DNA of 64,000 nucleotides, taken from contig CBDHEF010000002.1 of NCBI GenBank assembly GCA_965261945.1, forward strand, positions 1,674,001 through 1,738,000, given 5' to 3'. Source of the DNA: VXOI01 sp965261945 (GTDB taxonomy: Bacteria > Chloroflexota > Dehalococcoidia > Lucifugimonadales > UBA3495). Made by a program: the position numbers and the translations under genes. Below the pieces are notes generated by a model. That model searched no databases and was not told the origin of the DNA. It was given only the letters and a program-made list of their open reading frames with translations. Shown here piece after piece: positions 49,393 to 58,481 of the stretch. The stretch's first letter is position 1. Every line of letters begins with the position of its first letter.

Positions 49393-50805
49393 CTACACCG
49401 GCGGTCGCCGCAGATGCCACTCGGTGGCCTGCTCGTAGGCGTGGGCCGCCCGCAGCACCGTTTCCTCGTCGAAGGGCCGGCCTGCCAGTTGCAGGCCGAT
49501 GGGCAGCCCACCGGACGAGAAGCCGCAGGGGATGGAGATGGCGGGGAAGCCGGTGATGTTGTAGGGGCGGGTGTACTGGGTCAGCGCCGCCACGGTGCCA
49601 ATCTCCTGCTCGCCCGCCAGCACCTGCTGTTGCAAAAGCGGCGGCGCGGTCACCGGCTCGGTGGGGCCGGCCAGCAGGTCAACGTCCTCCAGCAGGCGGC
49701 GGGCGGCCCGGTCGAAGACGGCGCGGGCCTGCTGCGCTCGCAGGTAGTCCGCCGCGCTGATGAACAGCCCCGCCTCCAGCCGCAGGCGCACCGGCTCATA
49801 GAGCTTGTCGCCGTCGCTGGCCAGCACGTCGCGCAGGGCGGCCGACGCTTCGGACATCAGCATCGTGGTTGAGATGGCCGCCGCGTCGTTGAACTCCGGG
49901 AAGTCCACCTCCCGCACCTCGGCCCCCAGCGCTTCCAGTTGCTCCAGCGCGGCGTTGACGCTGCGGCGCACTTCGGGGTCAAGGGGCGCGTCGAAATACT
50001 GCCGGGGAGCGCCGATGCGCAGGCCGCGAATGTCTTTGGTGAGCGCGGCGGTGTAGTCGGGGACGGGCAGGCTGGACGACGCCACGTCGCGGGGGTCGTG
50101 GCCCGCGATGACGTTCATGGCGATGGCGGCGTCCTCCACCGTCCGCACCATCGGGCCTGGGTGGTCCATGGACCAGGCCAGCGGCGTCAGCCCGTGGCGG
50201 CTCACCCGCCCGTAGGTGGGCTTCAGGCCCACGATGCCGCAGAGCGCCGCCGGGATGCGTATGGAACCGCCGGTGTCGCTGCCGGTGGTGATGGTGCACT
50301 GGCCCGCCGCCGTAGCCGAGCCTGAGCCGCCGCTGGAACCGCCGCTGACCAGCTCCGGGTTCCACGGGTTGTGCATGTGGCCGTAATCAGGGTTCTCGCC
50401 GGTGGGGCCGTAGGCGAACTGGTGCATATTCAGTTTGCCCAGCAGGATGGCCCCGGCCTCGCGGAAACGCGCCGCCACGGTACAGTCCTCGGCGGGGACG
50501 AAGGTGTCGAAGATGCGCGAGCCGGAGGTGGTGCGAACTCCGCCGGTGTTGAACAGGTCTTTCAACGCCACGGGGATGCCGTGCAGCGGCCCCCGGCAGC
50601 GCCCGGCGCGGATGTCCCGCTCGGCCTGTCGCGCCGCCGCCAGCGCCGCGTCGGGCAGCAGAGTGATAAAGGAGTTGAGCGCCGGCTCGGTGGCCCGGAT
50701 GCGGGAGAGATGGGCCTCGATGATTTCCACGGGCGAGATTTCGCCCTTCTGCACCAGACGGCCCAAGTCACCGGCGCTCATGTAGCAGATTTCCAGTTGG
50801 TCCAC
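49393..50805 (-). CDS. Amidase (amidase-signature family)
   Basis: The 470-residue protein carries the whole catalytic triad: Lys in GIPVALKDLFNTGGVRTTSGS, cis-Ser in LVSGGSSGGSGSATAAG, and the nucleophile Ser in TTGSDTGGSIRIPAALCGIVGLKPTYGRVS. The family includes GatA, allophanate and cyanuric-acid-pathway hydrolases and aryl amidases. A small AtzG/GatC-like gene precedes it (about 45 bases), while gatB and gatC are absent nearby, so a free amidase hydrolysing small amides is more likely than tRNA amidotransferase. Confidence 0.88.
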   Translation of the reverse strand: MDQLEICYMSAGDLGRLVQKGEISPVEIIEAHLSRIRATEPALNSFITLLPDAALAAARQAERDIRAGRCRGPLHGIPVALKDLFNTGGVRTTSGSRIFDTFVPAEDCTVAARFREAGAILLGKLNMHQFAYGPTGENPDYGHMHNPWNPELVSGGSSGGSGSATAAGQCTITTGSDTGGSIRIPAALCGIVGLKPTYGRVSRHGLTPLAWSMDHPGPMVRTVEDAAIAMNVIAGHDPRDVASSSLPVPDYTAALTKDIRGLRIGAPRQYFDAPLDPEVRRSVNAALEQLEALGAEVREVDFPEFNDAAAISTTMLMSEASAALRDVLASDGDKLYEPVRLRLEAGLFISAADYLRAQQARAVFDRAARRLLEDVDLLAGPTEPVTAPPLLQQQVLAGEQEIGTVAALTQYTRPYNITGFPAISIPCGFSSGGLPIGLQLAGRPFDEETVLRAAHAYEQATEWHLRRPPV

Positions 50806-50848
50806 GATGCAGCCCCCGGAAGCTAGAAGTGTTGTAAGCGGGATTTAT

Positions 50849-51055
50849 TCAGGCCCCGGAACGTGGGCCGGAGGGGTTGAAGGCCATGTCCGGCTCAGCG
50901 CCGGACACATCAAGTTTCAGCAGCGACTCCGTTCCAGAAAGTACGCCGCGCAGTTGGCCGTACAGCTCGTCCATGTGGGCGGCGCTGCCGGAAATGCCCA
51001 GCCGGGCCGCCGCTTCGTCAAATGCCTGCCTGGAAATGGGGGCGTCGTCGGGCAT
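50849..51055 (-). CDS. Small AtzG/GatC-like partner of the amidase
   Basis: The 68-residue product (MPDDAPISRQAFDEAAARLGISGSAAHMDELYGQLRGVLSGTESLLKLDVSGAEPDMAF) is predicted to form two or three helices, resembling the small helical proteins (DUF4089/AtzG, GatC) that stabilise amidase-signature enzymes. It starts at ATG 51055 after AGGAGG with nine-base spacing, and is immediately upstream of the amidase on the same strand. The similarity is by size, helix pattern and context rather than by strong motifs. Confidence 0.62.
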   Translation of the reverse strand: MPDDAPISRQAFDEAAARLGISGSAAHMDELYGQLRGVLSGTESLLKLDVSGAEPDMAFNPSGPRSGA

Positions 51056-51217
51056 ATCCTGCGGCCTCCTGAAAACGGTCTTCGGCCCTGCAATAAGGCC
51101 GAAACAAGATACCAGCCATTATGTCCCACACCTCTGGCCGTTGCAAATTCGCCCCCGCGCCTTCGCTTGCGCCTCCGCCCAATAGCCCGTATGTTGTATC
51201 GGCTGATTGCGGCGCTT

Positions 51218-52051
51218 ATGACTAATCCAGAGTATCACTGTCCCATCTGTGGCCGGGTGTCCGGCGAAGGCGAGCTGTTCTGCACCGGCTGCGGGGCGCC
51301 ACTGCCCGGCGCCGAAAGAGCCGGAGCGTCCGCCCCGCCGGACGCGGACACCTCGCCGGCGCCGTGGTCGTTGGGCCATATAACCGCTGGACTCTTCCTG
51401 TTTTTGGCCTTTCTTTTTACCGTAGCCCTTGCCGCCCCGGCCATTGGATCCCTCCTTCCGCAATACGGGCCGGAATACGAGGCCGCGCTGACAACCTGGG
51501 TGGCCGTTCATCTGCTGGCGGTCTGCGCTTTTTTCACCGTCTGGGCCATGGGCCTTCGGCGAGCCACATCACCCCTTCGCGCCATTGGGTTGACGCGGCC
51601 TGGAACGTCGCTTCCGGTGGCCGCGCTGCTGGCGGTTGGGGCCCTGGCGTTCAGCATCCTCTCAACCTTCTGCTATGGTCTTGTTGTAGACCGGCTCGGT
51701 ATAGAAGTCCTGCAACCGCCGGAGATTGAGGCCGATGTCATCTTCCCCGGCGTCGGCATCCTGCTGACCATGCAGGCGCTGACGCTGGTCACGCCGCTCA
51801 GCGAGGAGATTATGTTTCGCGGCTTCGTGCTGCGGGGGCTGCTGCATCGCATCGGCCCCGGCCCGGCGGTTGTTGCCACCGCGCTGGTTTTCGGCGCCTT
51901 CCACCTCGATGCCGGAACAATTATCCCGATATTCTTCACTGGCTTGGCCCTCGGCTGGCTCTACGTCAGAACAGGCTCCCTGTGGCCCTGCATCGCCGCC
52001 CATGCCGGCCAGAATGCAATAGCCCTGCTGGCAGTGCGGTCCGGCCTGTGA
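51218..52051 (+). CDS. CPBP-family intramembrane protease with a zinc-ribbon N-terminus
   Basis: From ATG 51218 the 277-residue protein begins TNPEYHCPICGRVSGEGELFCTGCGAPLPG, a four-cysteine zinc ribbon. Membrane helices follow and then the CPBP (CAAX protease/Abi) signature: TPLSEEIMFRGFVLRGLL (motif 1, EExxxR), LVFGAFHLDAGTI (motif 2), and IAAHAGQNAIAL (motif 3). Such proteases cut within membranes; in other bacteria they process toxins, bacteriocins or regulators. Start ambiguity: ATG 51191 is also in frame. The target is unknown. Confidence 0.85.
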   Translation: MTNPEYHCPICGRVSGEGELFCTGCGAPLPGAERAGASAPPDADTSPAPWSLGHITAGLFLFLAFLFTVALAAPAIGSLLPQYGPEYEAALTTWVAVHLLAVCAFFTVWAMGLRRATSPLRAIGLTRPGTSLPVAALLAVGALAFSILSTFCYGLVVDRLGIEVLQPPEIEADVIFPGVGILLTMQALTLVTPLSEEIMFRGFVLRGLLHRIGPGPAVVATALVFGAFHLDAGTIIPIFFTGLALGWLYVRTGSLWPCIAAHAGQNAIALLAVRSGL

Positions 52052-52216
52052 TTTGTCCGAAGGGTTTCACCCGGCCGCGGGAAATTCCCGGTCCAGGCAG
52101 CCTCGGAACGCGCTGGGGGCTGGACACTTTCGGGCAGTTGGGTTACATTTGGCGCACTTATCCGGCGATTGGCCGGGTCTTATCAACTTGCAACTTCAGA
52201 CAGGTAATTCCTGCCA

Positions 52217-53047
52217 ATGGGCAAAGAACGAATAGAGCGGATGTTTGCCAGCGTCCGGGAGCGGGAGCGCCCCGGACTTATTGTATTCCTCACCGCCGGA
52301 TTTCCAGACATGGAGACGACGCTGGAGCTGGTGCCAGCCTTGGTGGCCGCCGGCGCCGACGCCGTGGAGTTGGGGGTGCCCTTCAGCGACCCTTTGGCCG
52401 AGGGGCCGACCATACAGCAGTCCAGCTTCCTCGCGCTCCAGAACGGCGTCACCACCGCCGATTGCCTCCGGGCCGCCGAAACGCTGCGCGACCGGATTGA
52501 CGACGCTCCTTTGATCCTCATGGGCTACTACAACCCGATCCACTCCTATGGGATCGCCCGTTTCGCCGCCGAATGTCAGCGCGTCGGGGTGGACGGCCTC
52601 ATCACCGTCGACCTCCCCGGCACCGAATCCGAACCGCTGGCTGCCGAGTGCGTCAGCCGCGACATCTCTCTGATTCCCCTGCTGGCCCCCACCAGCACCG
52701 GGGAGAGCATCGCCGAGTATTGCCGCACGGCCAGCGGATTCGTCTACTGCGTTAGCGTCACCGGCGTCACCGGAGCGAGAAGCGAGGTTTCCGGGCGCGG
52801 GCTGGAACTGCTCCAGCGGGTTCGCACCCATACCGCCCTGCCGCTGGCCTTGGGATTCGGCATCTCCGCCCCGGAGCACGTGGCCGAGGTCGGACGCACC
52901 GCCGACGCCGCCGTAGTGGGCAGCGCACTGGTGCGGGTGATGCTGGACTCGCCCCGCGACGAGGTGGTGGAGCGGGCCAGCGCCTTCGTTGCGTCCCTCG
53001 CCGGACGCCCCCCCGCCGGGCAGTCTGCCGATGGAGGCCGAAGATGA
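52217..53047 (+). CDS. trpA: Tryptophan synthase alpha subunit
   Basis: TrpA cleaves indole-3-glycerol phosphate to indole, which is channelled to TrpB. The 276-residue TIM barrel has LIVFLTAGFPDMETTLELVPAL, the catalytic Glu and Asp in ADAVELGVPFSDPLAEGPTIQ, LMGYYNPIHSYG, and the phosphate-binding GFGISAPEHVAEV...AAVVGSALV. It is separated from other trp genes in this window (no trpB here) but overlaps aroH (ATGA). Together with aroH and aroF it forms an aromatic amino acid cluster. Confidence 0.95.
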   Translation: MGKERIERMFASVRERERPGLIVFLTAGFPDMETTLELVPALVAAGADAVELGVPFSDPLAEGPTIQQSSFLALQNGVTTADCLRAAETLRDRIDDAPLILMGYYNPIHSYGIARFAAECQRVGVDGLITVDLPGTESEPLAAECVSRDISLIPLLAPTSTGESIAEYCRTASGFVYCVSVTGVTGARSEVSGRGLELLQRVRTHTALPLALGFGISAPEHVAEVGRTADAAVVGSALVRVMLDSPRDEVVERASAFVASLAGRPPAGQSADGGRR

Positions 53048-53397
53048 CCGTCTGCCGGGGCCTTCGCGGCGCCACCATTGCCGAGGCCAATACCGGCGAG
53101 GCAATTCACGGGGCCACCACCGAGCTGCTGGAGGCGCTCATCGAGCGCAACAGCTTGGAGGAACAGGATGTGGCGTCGGTTATCTTCACCATGACGCCCG
53201 ACCTGAACGCAGTGTTCCCGGCCGCCGCCGCGCGAGGCCTGGGCTGGAACAGCACGGCCCTGCTGGGCGCGGTGGAAGTGGATGTGCCCGGCAGCTTGAA
53301 CCGCTGCATCAGGATACTTATACTGGTGAATACCGATAAAGAGCCCGGGGAGTTGGTAAACGTTTATTTGCGAGGAACCGAGACTCTCAGGTCGTAA
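53044..53397 (+). CDS. aroH: Chorismate mutase, AroH class
   Basis: The protein of 117 residues is a monofunctional AroH-type chorismate mutase, which converts chorismate to prephenate for phenylalanine and tyrosine. It has CRGLRGATIAEANTGEAIHGATTELLEALIERN, where the Arg of RGLRGAT binds the substrate, and the trimer-interface block VASVIFTMTPDLNAVFPAAAARGLGWNSTALLGAVEVDVPGSLNRCIRILILVNTD, with the catalytic Glu (AVEV) and Arg (NRCIR). Its ATG overlaps the trpA stop. Confidence 0.95.
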   Translation: MTVCRGLRGATIAEANTGEAIHGATTELLEALIERNSLEEQDVASVIFTMTPDLNAVFPAAAARGLGWNSTALLGAVEVDVPGSLNRCIRILILVNTDKEPGELVNVYLRGTETLRS

Positions 53398-53569
53398 TTG
53401 GGGTTTCGGACTAAACCACAGTTCCTTGGAAGCGAGGAGCCGGGATCGTACGGCAGGCCGCAATGCCGGTTGCCGCCGTTCCGGCGCGTATTTATTTGTC
53501 GCGCCGTGACCGAGGTTAAAGGCGCCATACATGACTCCATAAGTTAAGAAACCGGATGGTGAAGCGAAA

Positions 53570-54589
53570 ATGATTGTGGCAATGGCTGCCGGCAGTACCC
53601 AGGAAAATGTTGACGAAGTACAGAAACGCATCGAGGCTCGCGGTTTGACCGCCGCTATCTCCCATGGAGTAGACCGCGCCGTGATCGGTGTGCTCGGCTC
53701 CATTCCCCCGGACTTCAAGGACGAATTGGAACTTCTCCCCGGAGTGATGCAGGTGCTGGTAGTTTCCAAACCCTACAAGTTGGCAAGCCGCGAATTCCAT
53801 CCCGCCCCGACAACGATACGAGTGGGCGAAGCCGTAATCGGCGGCGATACTCCGATCATCATGGCCGGCCCCTGCTCGGTAGAAGACGAAGAACAGATGG
53901 TTTCCACGGCCAAGTCGGTCAAGGCCGCCGGGGCCACCGTGCTGCGAGGCGGCGCCTTCAAGCCGCGCACCTCTCCCTACAGCTTCCGCGGCATGGGTCT
54001 TGATGGCCTCAAGCTGCTCGATCTCGCCAAGCAGGAGACGGGCCTGCCCATCATTACCGAAGTAATGTCTCCGACTGACGTGGACACCGTGGCCCAGTAC
54101 GCCGACATCCTCCAAGTCGGCGCCCGCAATATGCAGAACTACAACCTGCTGGACGAGGTGGGGCAGACCCGCAAGCCGGTGATGGTCAAGCGGGGCCTGG
54201 CCGCATCCTACGAGGAGTGGCTGCTGGCCGCCGAGTACGTCATGTCTCACGGCAACGAGCAGGTGATGCTCTGCGAGCGGGGCATTCGCGGATTCGAGCA
54301 GTTCACCCGGTTCACGCTGGACGTGGCCGCCATCCCCGTGATCCAGCGGCTTTCGCACCTTCCCATCTTGGCCGACCCCAGCCACAGCACCGGCAAGTGG
54401 TATCTGGTTACGCCGGTGGCTCTTGCCGCCGTAGCCGCCGGGGCCCACGGGCTGCTCATCGAGGTCCACCCGAACCCCGACGTGGCGAAGTGCGACGGCC
54501 CCCAGTCGCTTACCTTCGAAAACTTCAACCTGCTGATGGACCAGGTCAAGGCTCTGAACTCCGTGCGGCAGGCCCCCATCCCGGCCTAG
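53570..54589 (+). CDS. aroF: 3-deoxy-7-phosphoheptulonate synthase (DAHP synthase), AroF/AroA(G) type
   Basis: This enzyme makes DAHP from phosphoenolpyruvate and erythrose-4-phosphate, the first step of the shikimate pathway. The 339-residue protein has an N-terminal ferredoxin-like regulatory domain (residues ~1-70: MIVAMAAGSTQENVDEVQKRI...ISHGVDRAVIGVLG). The TIM barrel follows, with GPCSVEDEEQM, LRGGAFKPRTSPYSFRGMG, LQVGARNMQNYNLL, VMVKRGLAAS, and LADPSHSTGKW. It is 170 bases after aroH on the same strand. The N-domain suggests feedback control by phenylalanine, tyrosine or prephenate. Confidence 0.95.
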   Translation: MIVAMAAGSTQENVDEVQKRIEARGLTAAISHGVDRAVIGVLGSIPPDFKDELELLPGVMQVLVVSKPYKLASREFHPAPTTIRVGEAVIGGDTPIIMAGPCSVEDEEQMVSTAKSVKAAGATVLRGGAFKPRTSPYSFRGMGLDGLKLLDLAKQETGLPIITEVMSPTDVDTVAQYADILQVGARNMQNYNLLDEVGQTRKPVMVKRGLAASYEEWLLAAEYVMSHGNEQVMLCERGIRGFEQFTRFTLDVAAIPVIQRLSHLPILADPSHSTGKWYLVTPVALAAVAAGAHGLLIEVHPNPDVAKCDGPQSLTFENFNLLMDQVKALNSVRQAPIPA

Positions 54590-54615
54590 CGTCAGCCGGA
54601 ACCGGCGGAGAAACT

Positions 54616-54651
54616 GAAAACGGTGGCGGGGATGTTCCCGCCACCGTTTTC
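54616..54651. terminator. Bidirectional intrinsic terminator
   Basis: GAAAACGGTGGCGGG and CCCGCCACCGTTTTC form a perfect 15-base stem with loop GATGTT. It ends the aroF transcript and, from the other side, the convergent aldolase gene. Confidence 0.9.
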
Positions 54652-54664
54652 GTTGTTGTGTCCT

Positions 54665-55447
54665 TTACAGCCCGGCCTTCACTGCCGATTCTCGCATGCT
54701 TTCCAGGTAAGCAACGCTGGACGTTTGGATCAGGCTGTTGACGTTGCCGTGGAAGTACTGGACGCCCAAGTCGAGGAACTTGGGCGCCAGGTTGTCCGGG
54801 CAGCTCACGCCGGCCACCTTTCCAGCCTTGACGATGACGTCCACGCCCCGCTCCATCTGCGCCTGCACTTCGGGATGGGTCTGCTGGCCGGGAACGCCCA
54901 TGGATTGCGACAGGTCGCCGGAGCCGATGAAGAAAACATCCACCCCGTCCACCTGCACCATGGACTCCAGGTTTTCGATGGCCTCCACTTCCTCCAGCAT
55001 CAAGCAGACCAGCGTATTGCGGTTGGCCTCGGCCACGTAGTCGCCGGTGGAGCCGCTGAAGCCGTAACCCGCAGGACGGCTGCGGCTGAAGATACCCCGG
55101 TGTCCCTCCGGGTAGTACTTCACCGCGTCCACCGCCGCCCTCGCTTCTTCAGCCGTGTTGACGTGAGGCACCTGAACGCCCCATGCCCCCCGGTCCAGGA
55201 AGGGGGCGATGATTTCCGGCTTGTTGGCTACCGGACGCACGATGGGCGCGATGCCGGAGAGTTCGGCGGCCCGCACCAGGTCTTCGGAGTTGTCCACGGT
55301 GATGGAGCCGTGTTCGTTGTCTATCAGCACCCAGTCGAACCCCAGGCAGCCCAGCATCTCCACCACTGGGGCCGAGGGGAAGGTAATCATCACTCCGAAA
55401 ACGGCCTTCCCCTCTTGAAGGGTTGCCTTCAGTGTGTTTTCTCGCAT
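54665..55447 (-). CDS. HpcH/HpaI-type aldolase/citrate-lyase family protein
   Basis: The 260-residue TIM-barrel protein has GVMITFPSAPVVEMLGCLGFDWVLIDNEHGSITVDNSEDLVRAAE (metal and acid residues in EHG), APIVRPVANKPEIIAPFLDRGAWGVQVPHVNTAEEARAAVDAVKYYPEGHRG (the phosphate-like binding RG, VPHVNTAEEA), and LVCLMLEEVEAIENLESMVQVDGVDVFFIGSGDLSQSMG (metal-binding E and D). Class II pyruvate-type aldolases of this family cleave 2-keto-3-deoxy acids to pyruvate plus an aldehyde. The substrate is unresolved. Confidence 0.9.
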   Translation of the reverse strand: MRENTLKATLQEGKAVFGVMITFPSAPVVEMLGCLGFDWVLIDNEHGSITVDNSEDLVRAAELSGIAPIVRPVANKPEIIAPFLDRGAWGVQVPHVNTAEEARAAVDAVKYYPEGHRGIFSRSRPAGYGFSGSTGDYVAEANRNTLVCLMLEEVEAIENLESMVQVDGVDVFFIGSGDLSQSMGVPGQQTHPEVQAQMERGVDVIVKAGKVAGVSCPDNLAPKFLDLGVQYFHGNVNSLIQTSSVAYLESMRESAVKAGL

Positions 55448-55703
55448 ACGACCTCTCTTGCTGCTGTCAGTGTTTGCGCGGCGACGCCCAATGCCTGCCG
55501 TTCACGAGAGTATACTACCCGCCGCCTCGCACCGGGACGTTACCCATGAAGTCGAGTATTAGCCGGGCAGGCCAAAGTAGTCGTATTCGTGCGCCATGAC
55601 GCTTGCTATGCCATAGGACTTGATATAATATATGCAAACTTTTGCTGGAAGTAGGAACTGCGGGCGCCTCGGCCCCATCAGTGAATCAATAAGGGAGTGC
55701 AAT

Positions 55704-56282
55704 ATGTTTCCACAGGTTTCACTGGCAGCGCCCACACGCGAGGACGTGGGGCGATTGACCGAATGGCTGAAGGACGATGAGGTTAATAGTTCATGGTACG
55801 GAATGGGGGAGGACGGACAACCACTCCACGCCGGCTATGCGCCGTCTCATGTGCTGGAAGGCGACGAAAACGAATGGAACCGGATATTCAATGACGACAA
55901 CCGCAAGGTATTTGCCGTCTACACCACCGAAGGCGAACACATCGGTGAGGCCCAACTGGTCATCGAATGGCCCCTGCTGGAAGCCCAGGCCTATATCCTG
56001 GTGGGCCGCAAGGACCTGTGGCATCACCACTACGGCACCATGGCCATGGTCGGCCTGCTTGATCATGCCTTCGACAGTCTGGGGCTGCATCGGATCTGGG
56101 TTGACGTTCCCGAATACAACAGGCCGGCCCTGACCATGGTCGAGCACATCGGGTTCGTGATGGAAGGGCACTTCCGCAAGGCCCACAGGCGCGGCGACCA
56201 GTGGTTCGACTCCTATGCGCTGGGCTTGCTGGCCGACGAGTACGCCCGCCGCCGCTCCCGCCTGATGGAAAGCGGACTGTAA
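55704..56282 (+). CDS. GNAT family acetyltransferase (RimJ/RimL-like)
   Basis: From ATG 55704, with AGGGAG seven bases upstream, this 192-residue protein reads VSLAAPTREDVGRLTEWLKDDEVNSSWYG, GEHIGEAQLVIEWPLLEAQAYILVGRKDLWHHHYGTMAMVGLLDHAFDSLGLHRIWVDVPEYNRPALTMVEHIGFVMEGHFRKAHRRGDQWFDSYALGLLADEY, the acetyl-CoA-binding layout of RimJ/RimL-type transferases. The usual GxGxG/A loop is changed to HHYGTMA. Substrate unknown. A TATAAT lies at 55624-55629, upstream. Confidence 0.85.
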   Translation: MFPQVSLAAPTREDVGRLTEWLKDDEVNSSWYGMGEDGQPLHAGYAPSHVLEGDENEWNRIFNDDNRKVFAVYTTEGEHIGEAQLVIEWPLLEAQAYILVGRKDLWHHHYGTMAMVGLLDHAFDSLGLHRIWVDVPEYNRPALTMVEHIGFVMEGHFRKAHRRGDQWFDSYALGLLADEYARRRSRLMESGL

Positions 56283-56348
56283 GCCCAACGGCGGACCGGT
56301 TCGGGCACGGGCAACGCCCTTCATCAATCGAATAGGGAGGAAAGAGCG

Positions 56349-57074
56349 ATGGCAATCATAACGATCAACGGCCCCCTGGGCGCCGGCGCGGTCTCCATCG
56401 GTCAGATGGTGGCCGAGCGGCTGGAGATGAATTTCTACGACCGCTTGGTCTTTACCGAGGCCGCCAAGATCATCGGCTCCCCGGTGGGAGCGGTAATCGC
56501 CAAGGAGCAGCGCGTCGACCGCTTCCGCGACCGCCTGGGGCGGTTCCTGCAAACGATGCTGGAGCGTTCCGCGATGTCGGGCGTCAGCGGAGAGCCTTAT
56601 TTCGGGCGCGGCATAGAGAACCTTCCCCCGGAAACCTTCCTGGAGATGATGGGCGAGGGCAACTCCGCCAACAAGCAGATTAACGACAAGACCTTTCTGG
56701 ATGCCACCGAAAAGGTGGTGAACGACATCTATGAATCCGGCAACGCCGTCATCATCGGCCGCGGCGCAAACGCCATCCTCGCCGACCGCCCCGGCGCTTT
56801 CCACGTGGGCCTGATGGCGCCGCTGGAAGTCCGCGTTGAAACGTTGATGCAACGCGAGCTGTACAGCCGCTCCGAGGCCGAATCATACACGCTGGAACTG
56901 GAGCGCGCCCGTGAGGAATACTTCCAACGCTTCTGGAAATTCAACCCCAACGATCCCACTCACTACCAGATGATGCTGAACATGGGGATGATGACGAACC
57001 AGACGGCGGCTGAGGTAATCGTCCACGCCACCAGCGACATCGTTTCGGCAGTCGGTACGCCATCTGCGCCGTGA
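56349..57074 (+). CDS. Cytidylate-kinase-like family protein
   Basis: This 241-residue protein begins MAIITINGPLGAGAVSIGQMVAERLEMNFYDRLVFTEAAKI, matching the cytidylate-kinase-like family (Cytidylate_kin2), in which the P-loop lacks the canonical lysine and reads GxxGAGxxxI. It continues with ATEKVVNDIYESGNAVIIGRGANAILADRPGAFHVGLMAPLEVRVETLMQRELYSRSEAESYTLELERAREEYFQRFWKFNPNDPTHYQMMLNM. A nucleoside-monophosphate kinase role is possible but not shown for these proteins. AGGAAAGAGCG precedes the ATG. Confidence 0.82.
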   Translation: MAIITINGPLGAGAVSIGQMVAERLEMNFYDRLVFTEAAKIIGSPVGAVIAKEQRVDRFRDRLGRFLQTMLERSAMSGVSGEPYFGRGIENLPPETFLEMMGEGNSANKQINDKTFLDATEKVVNDIYESGNAVIIGRGANAILADRPGAFHVGLMAPLEVRVETLMQRELYSRSEAESYTLELERAREEYFQRFWKFNPNDPTHYQMMLNMGMMTNQTAAEVIVHATSDIVSAVGTPSAP

Positions 57075-57134
57075 TTTCGGCGCTCTTAGTTCTGTCATTG
57101 CGGCGGGCGTCCCTGTCGGCAGAGGAATGAGGAC

Positions 57135-57923
57135 TTGTTTCCTTTTGCCGACGCTGGCGCCCGCCGACGGTCTCCGCCTCCGGTCACCGTCGGACTGATT
57201 GGCCTCAACGTCCTCGTATTCCTTTATGAATTGCAGGTCGGAGGGTTGGGCGTCCTGACTGGAGGCGGCAGCTTCGACATCTCCGTTTTCTTCTTCAAGT
57301 GGGGCTTCATACCCTCGGAACTTGCCGAAGGCCGGGACTACCAGCTCCTGGCCGCCGGGACGGACATCGCCTCTCTTGTCCCCACATGGGCCACCGTATT
57401 CTCCTCGATGTTCCTTCACGGCGGCTTCCTGCACCTGGCCGGCAATATGCTCTTCCTCTGGGTGTTTGGAAGGAGCATGGAAGACAATCTTGGGCCGGTG
57501 CGTTTCCTGCTCCTGTACTTCGCCACCGGGGTCGCCGCCACCCTCGCTCACATGGCCATAGACCCGCAGTCCCAGGCCCCGCTTATCGGGGCCAGCGGGG
57601 CAGTGTCCGGCGTGTTGGGGGCATACCTGCTAACCTACCCCTACAACCGCATACGCGCACTCATTGTGATGTTCTTCATTACAGTAATCGAAGTGTCGGC
57701 GGTGTGGCTGCTGGGAGGCTGGTTCATCTGGCAGATATTCCAGGGGCTGACTTCTCTGGGGTTTTCCAGCACGGTCAGCATCGCCTTCTTCGCGCACGTC
57801 GGCGGGTTCGCCGCCGGGCTGCTGCTGGTCGCCATTGGCCGCGTGACCACCCGGCGGCCGATACTGCCACGGCGCCATCCTGTCTGGCAGCATTGGCGGG
57901 ACGATGAAGACCTGTTCGATTAG
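57135..57923 (+). CDS. Rhomboid family intramembrane serine protease
   Basis: This 262-residue protein has about six or seven membrane helices. The HGGFLHLAGNMLFLWVFGRSMED block holds the conserved Asn and the L1-loop region, GASGAVSGVLGAY the nucleophile Ser, and FFAHVGGFAAGLLL the catalytic His, so the Ser-His dyad is complete. It cleaves membrane proteins within the bilayer. The likely start is TTG 57135 with GAGG a few bases upstream. The helical part between Ser and His is longer than usual. Substrates unknown. Confidence 0.92.
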   Translation: MFPFADAGARRRSPPPVTVGLIGLNVLVFLYELQVGGLGVLTGGGSFDISVFFFKWGFIPSELAEGRDYQLLAAGTDIASLVPTWATVFSSMFLHGGFLHLAGNMLFLWVFGRSMEDNLGPVRFLLLYFATGVAATLAHMAIDPQSQAPLIGASGAVSGVLGAYLLTYPYNRIRALIVMFFITVIEVSAVWLLGGWFIWQIFQGLTSLGFSSTVSIAFFAHVGGFAAGLLLVAIGRVTTRRPILPRRHPVWQHWRDDEDLFD

Positions 57924-57935
57924 GCTTGCCCGCCG

Positions 57936-58433
57936 GTGGCGGCATATTTCCCTATCACCTCGTGGAGCCTCATTTTGAACCAGGAACCGGAGACAGACCG
58001 GCGCGTAACCATCTGGAGTGTGCCGGAGGACTGGCAAAAGTGGTATCTTGCCCTATTCAACCTTCAGATACTATGCTTGCTGGGACTGGTATCATGGCAT
58101 GAGGTGGCCACCGCAGCAGCAACTGACGGGCCGATAGACGTCCTCATAGCCGTCGGGTCCAGCATGGCAGGACTGGTTGTAGTTGTAGCGGCGGAAAGCA
58201 TTTTTCTGACGGATGTGACCAAGATGCTTTTTACTATGATTTCCGAGAAATACCTTAACCGCCGGGAGGAGCGAGGCCGCACTGAAGGCCGCACTGAAGG
58301 CCGTGTTGAAGGCCGCACTGAGGAACGCCGGAAATGGGAGGAATGGAATGAGCGGCGGCTGGCGGCCGAAGCTGCCGGTGAGGAGTTTACGGAACCAGCT
58401 CCACCTCCCTCCAACTCCAATGGAAGTGGGTAA
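57936..58433 (+). CDS. Hypothetical membrane protein with an arginine/glutamate repeat tail
   Basis: The product (up to 165 residues) has two predicted membrane helices (WYLALFNLQILCLLGLVSW and IDVLIAVGSSMAGLVVVVAAESIFL). Then follow LTDVTKMLFTMISEKYLNRREERGR, the repeats TEGRTEGRVEGRTEE (four tandem 12-base DNA units of GGCCGCACTGAA type at about 58275-58322), and a proline/serine tail. I recognise no family. The start could be GTG 57936 or TTG 57975, the latter with GTGGAG upstream. Confidence 0.55.
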   Translation: MAAYFPITSWSLILNQEPETDRRVTIWSVPEDWQKWYLALFNLQILCLLGLVSWHEVATAAATDGPIDVLIAVGSSMAGLVVVVAAESIFLTDVTKMLFTMISEKYLNRREERGRTEGRTEGRVEGRTEERRKWEEWNERRLAAEAAGEEFTEPAPPPSNSNGSG

Positions 58434-58481
58434 ACTCAGCCTCCCGTTATTCCCAAATCAGGAACGTGCGAGGAGACAGCG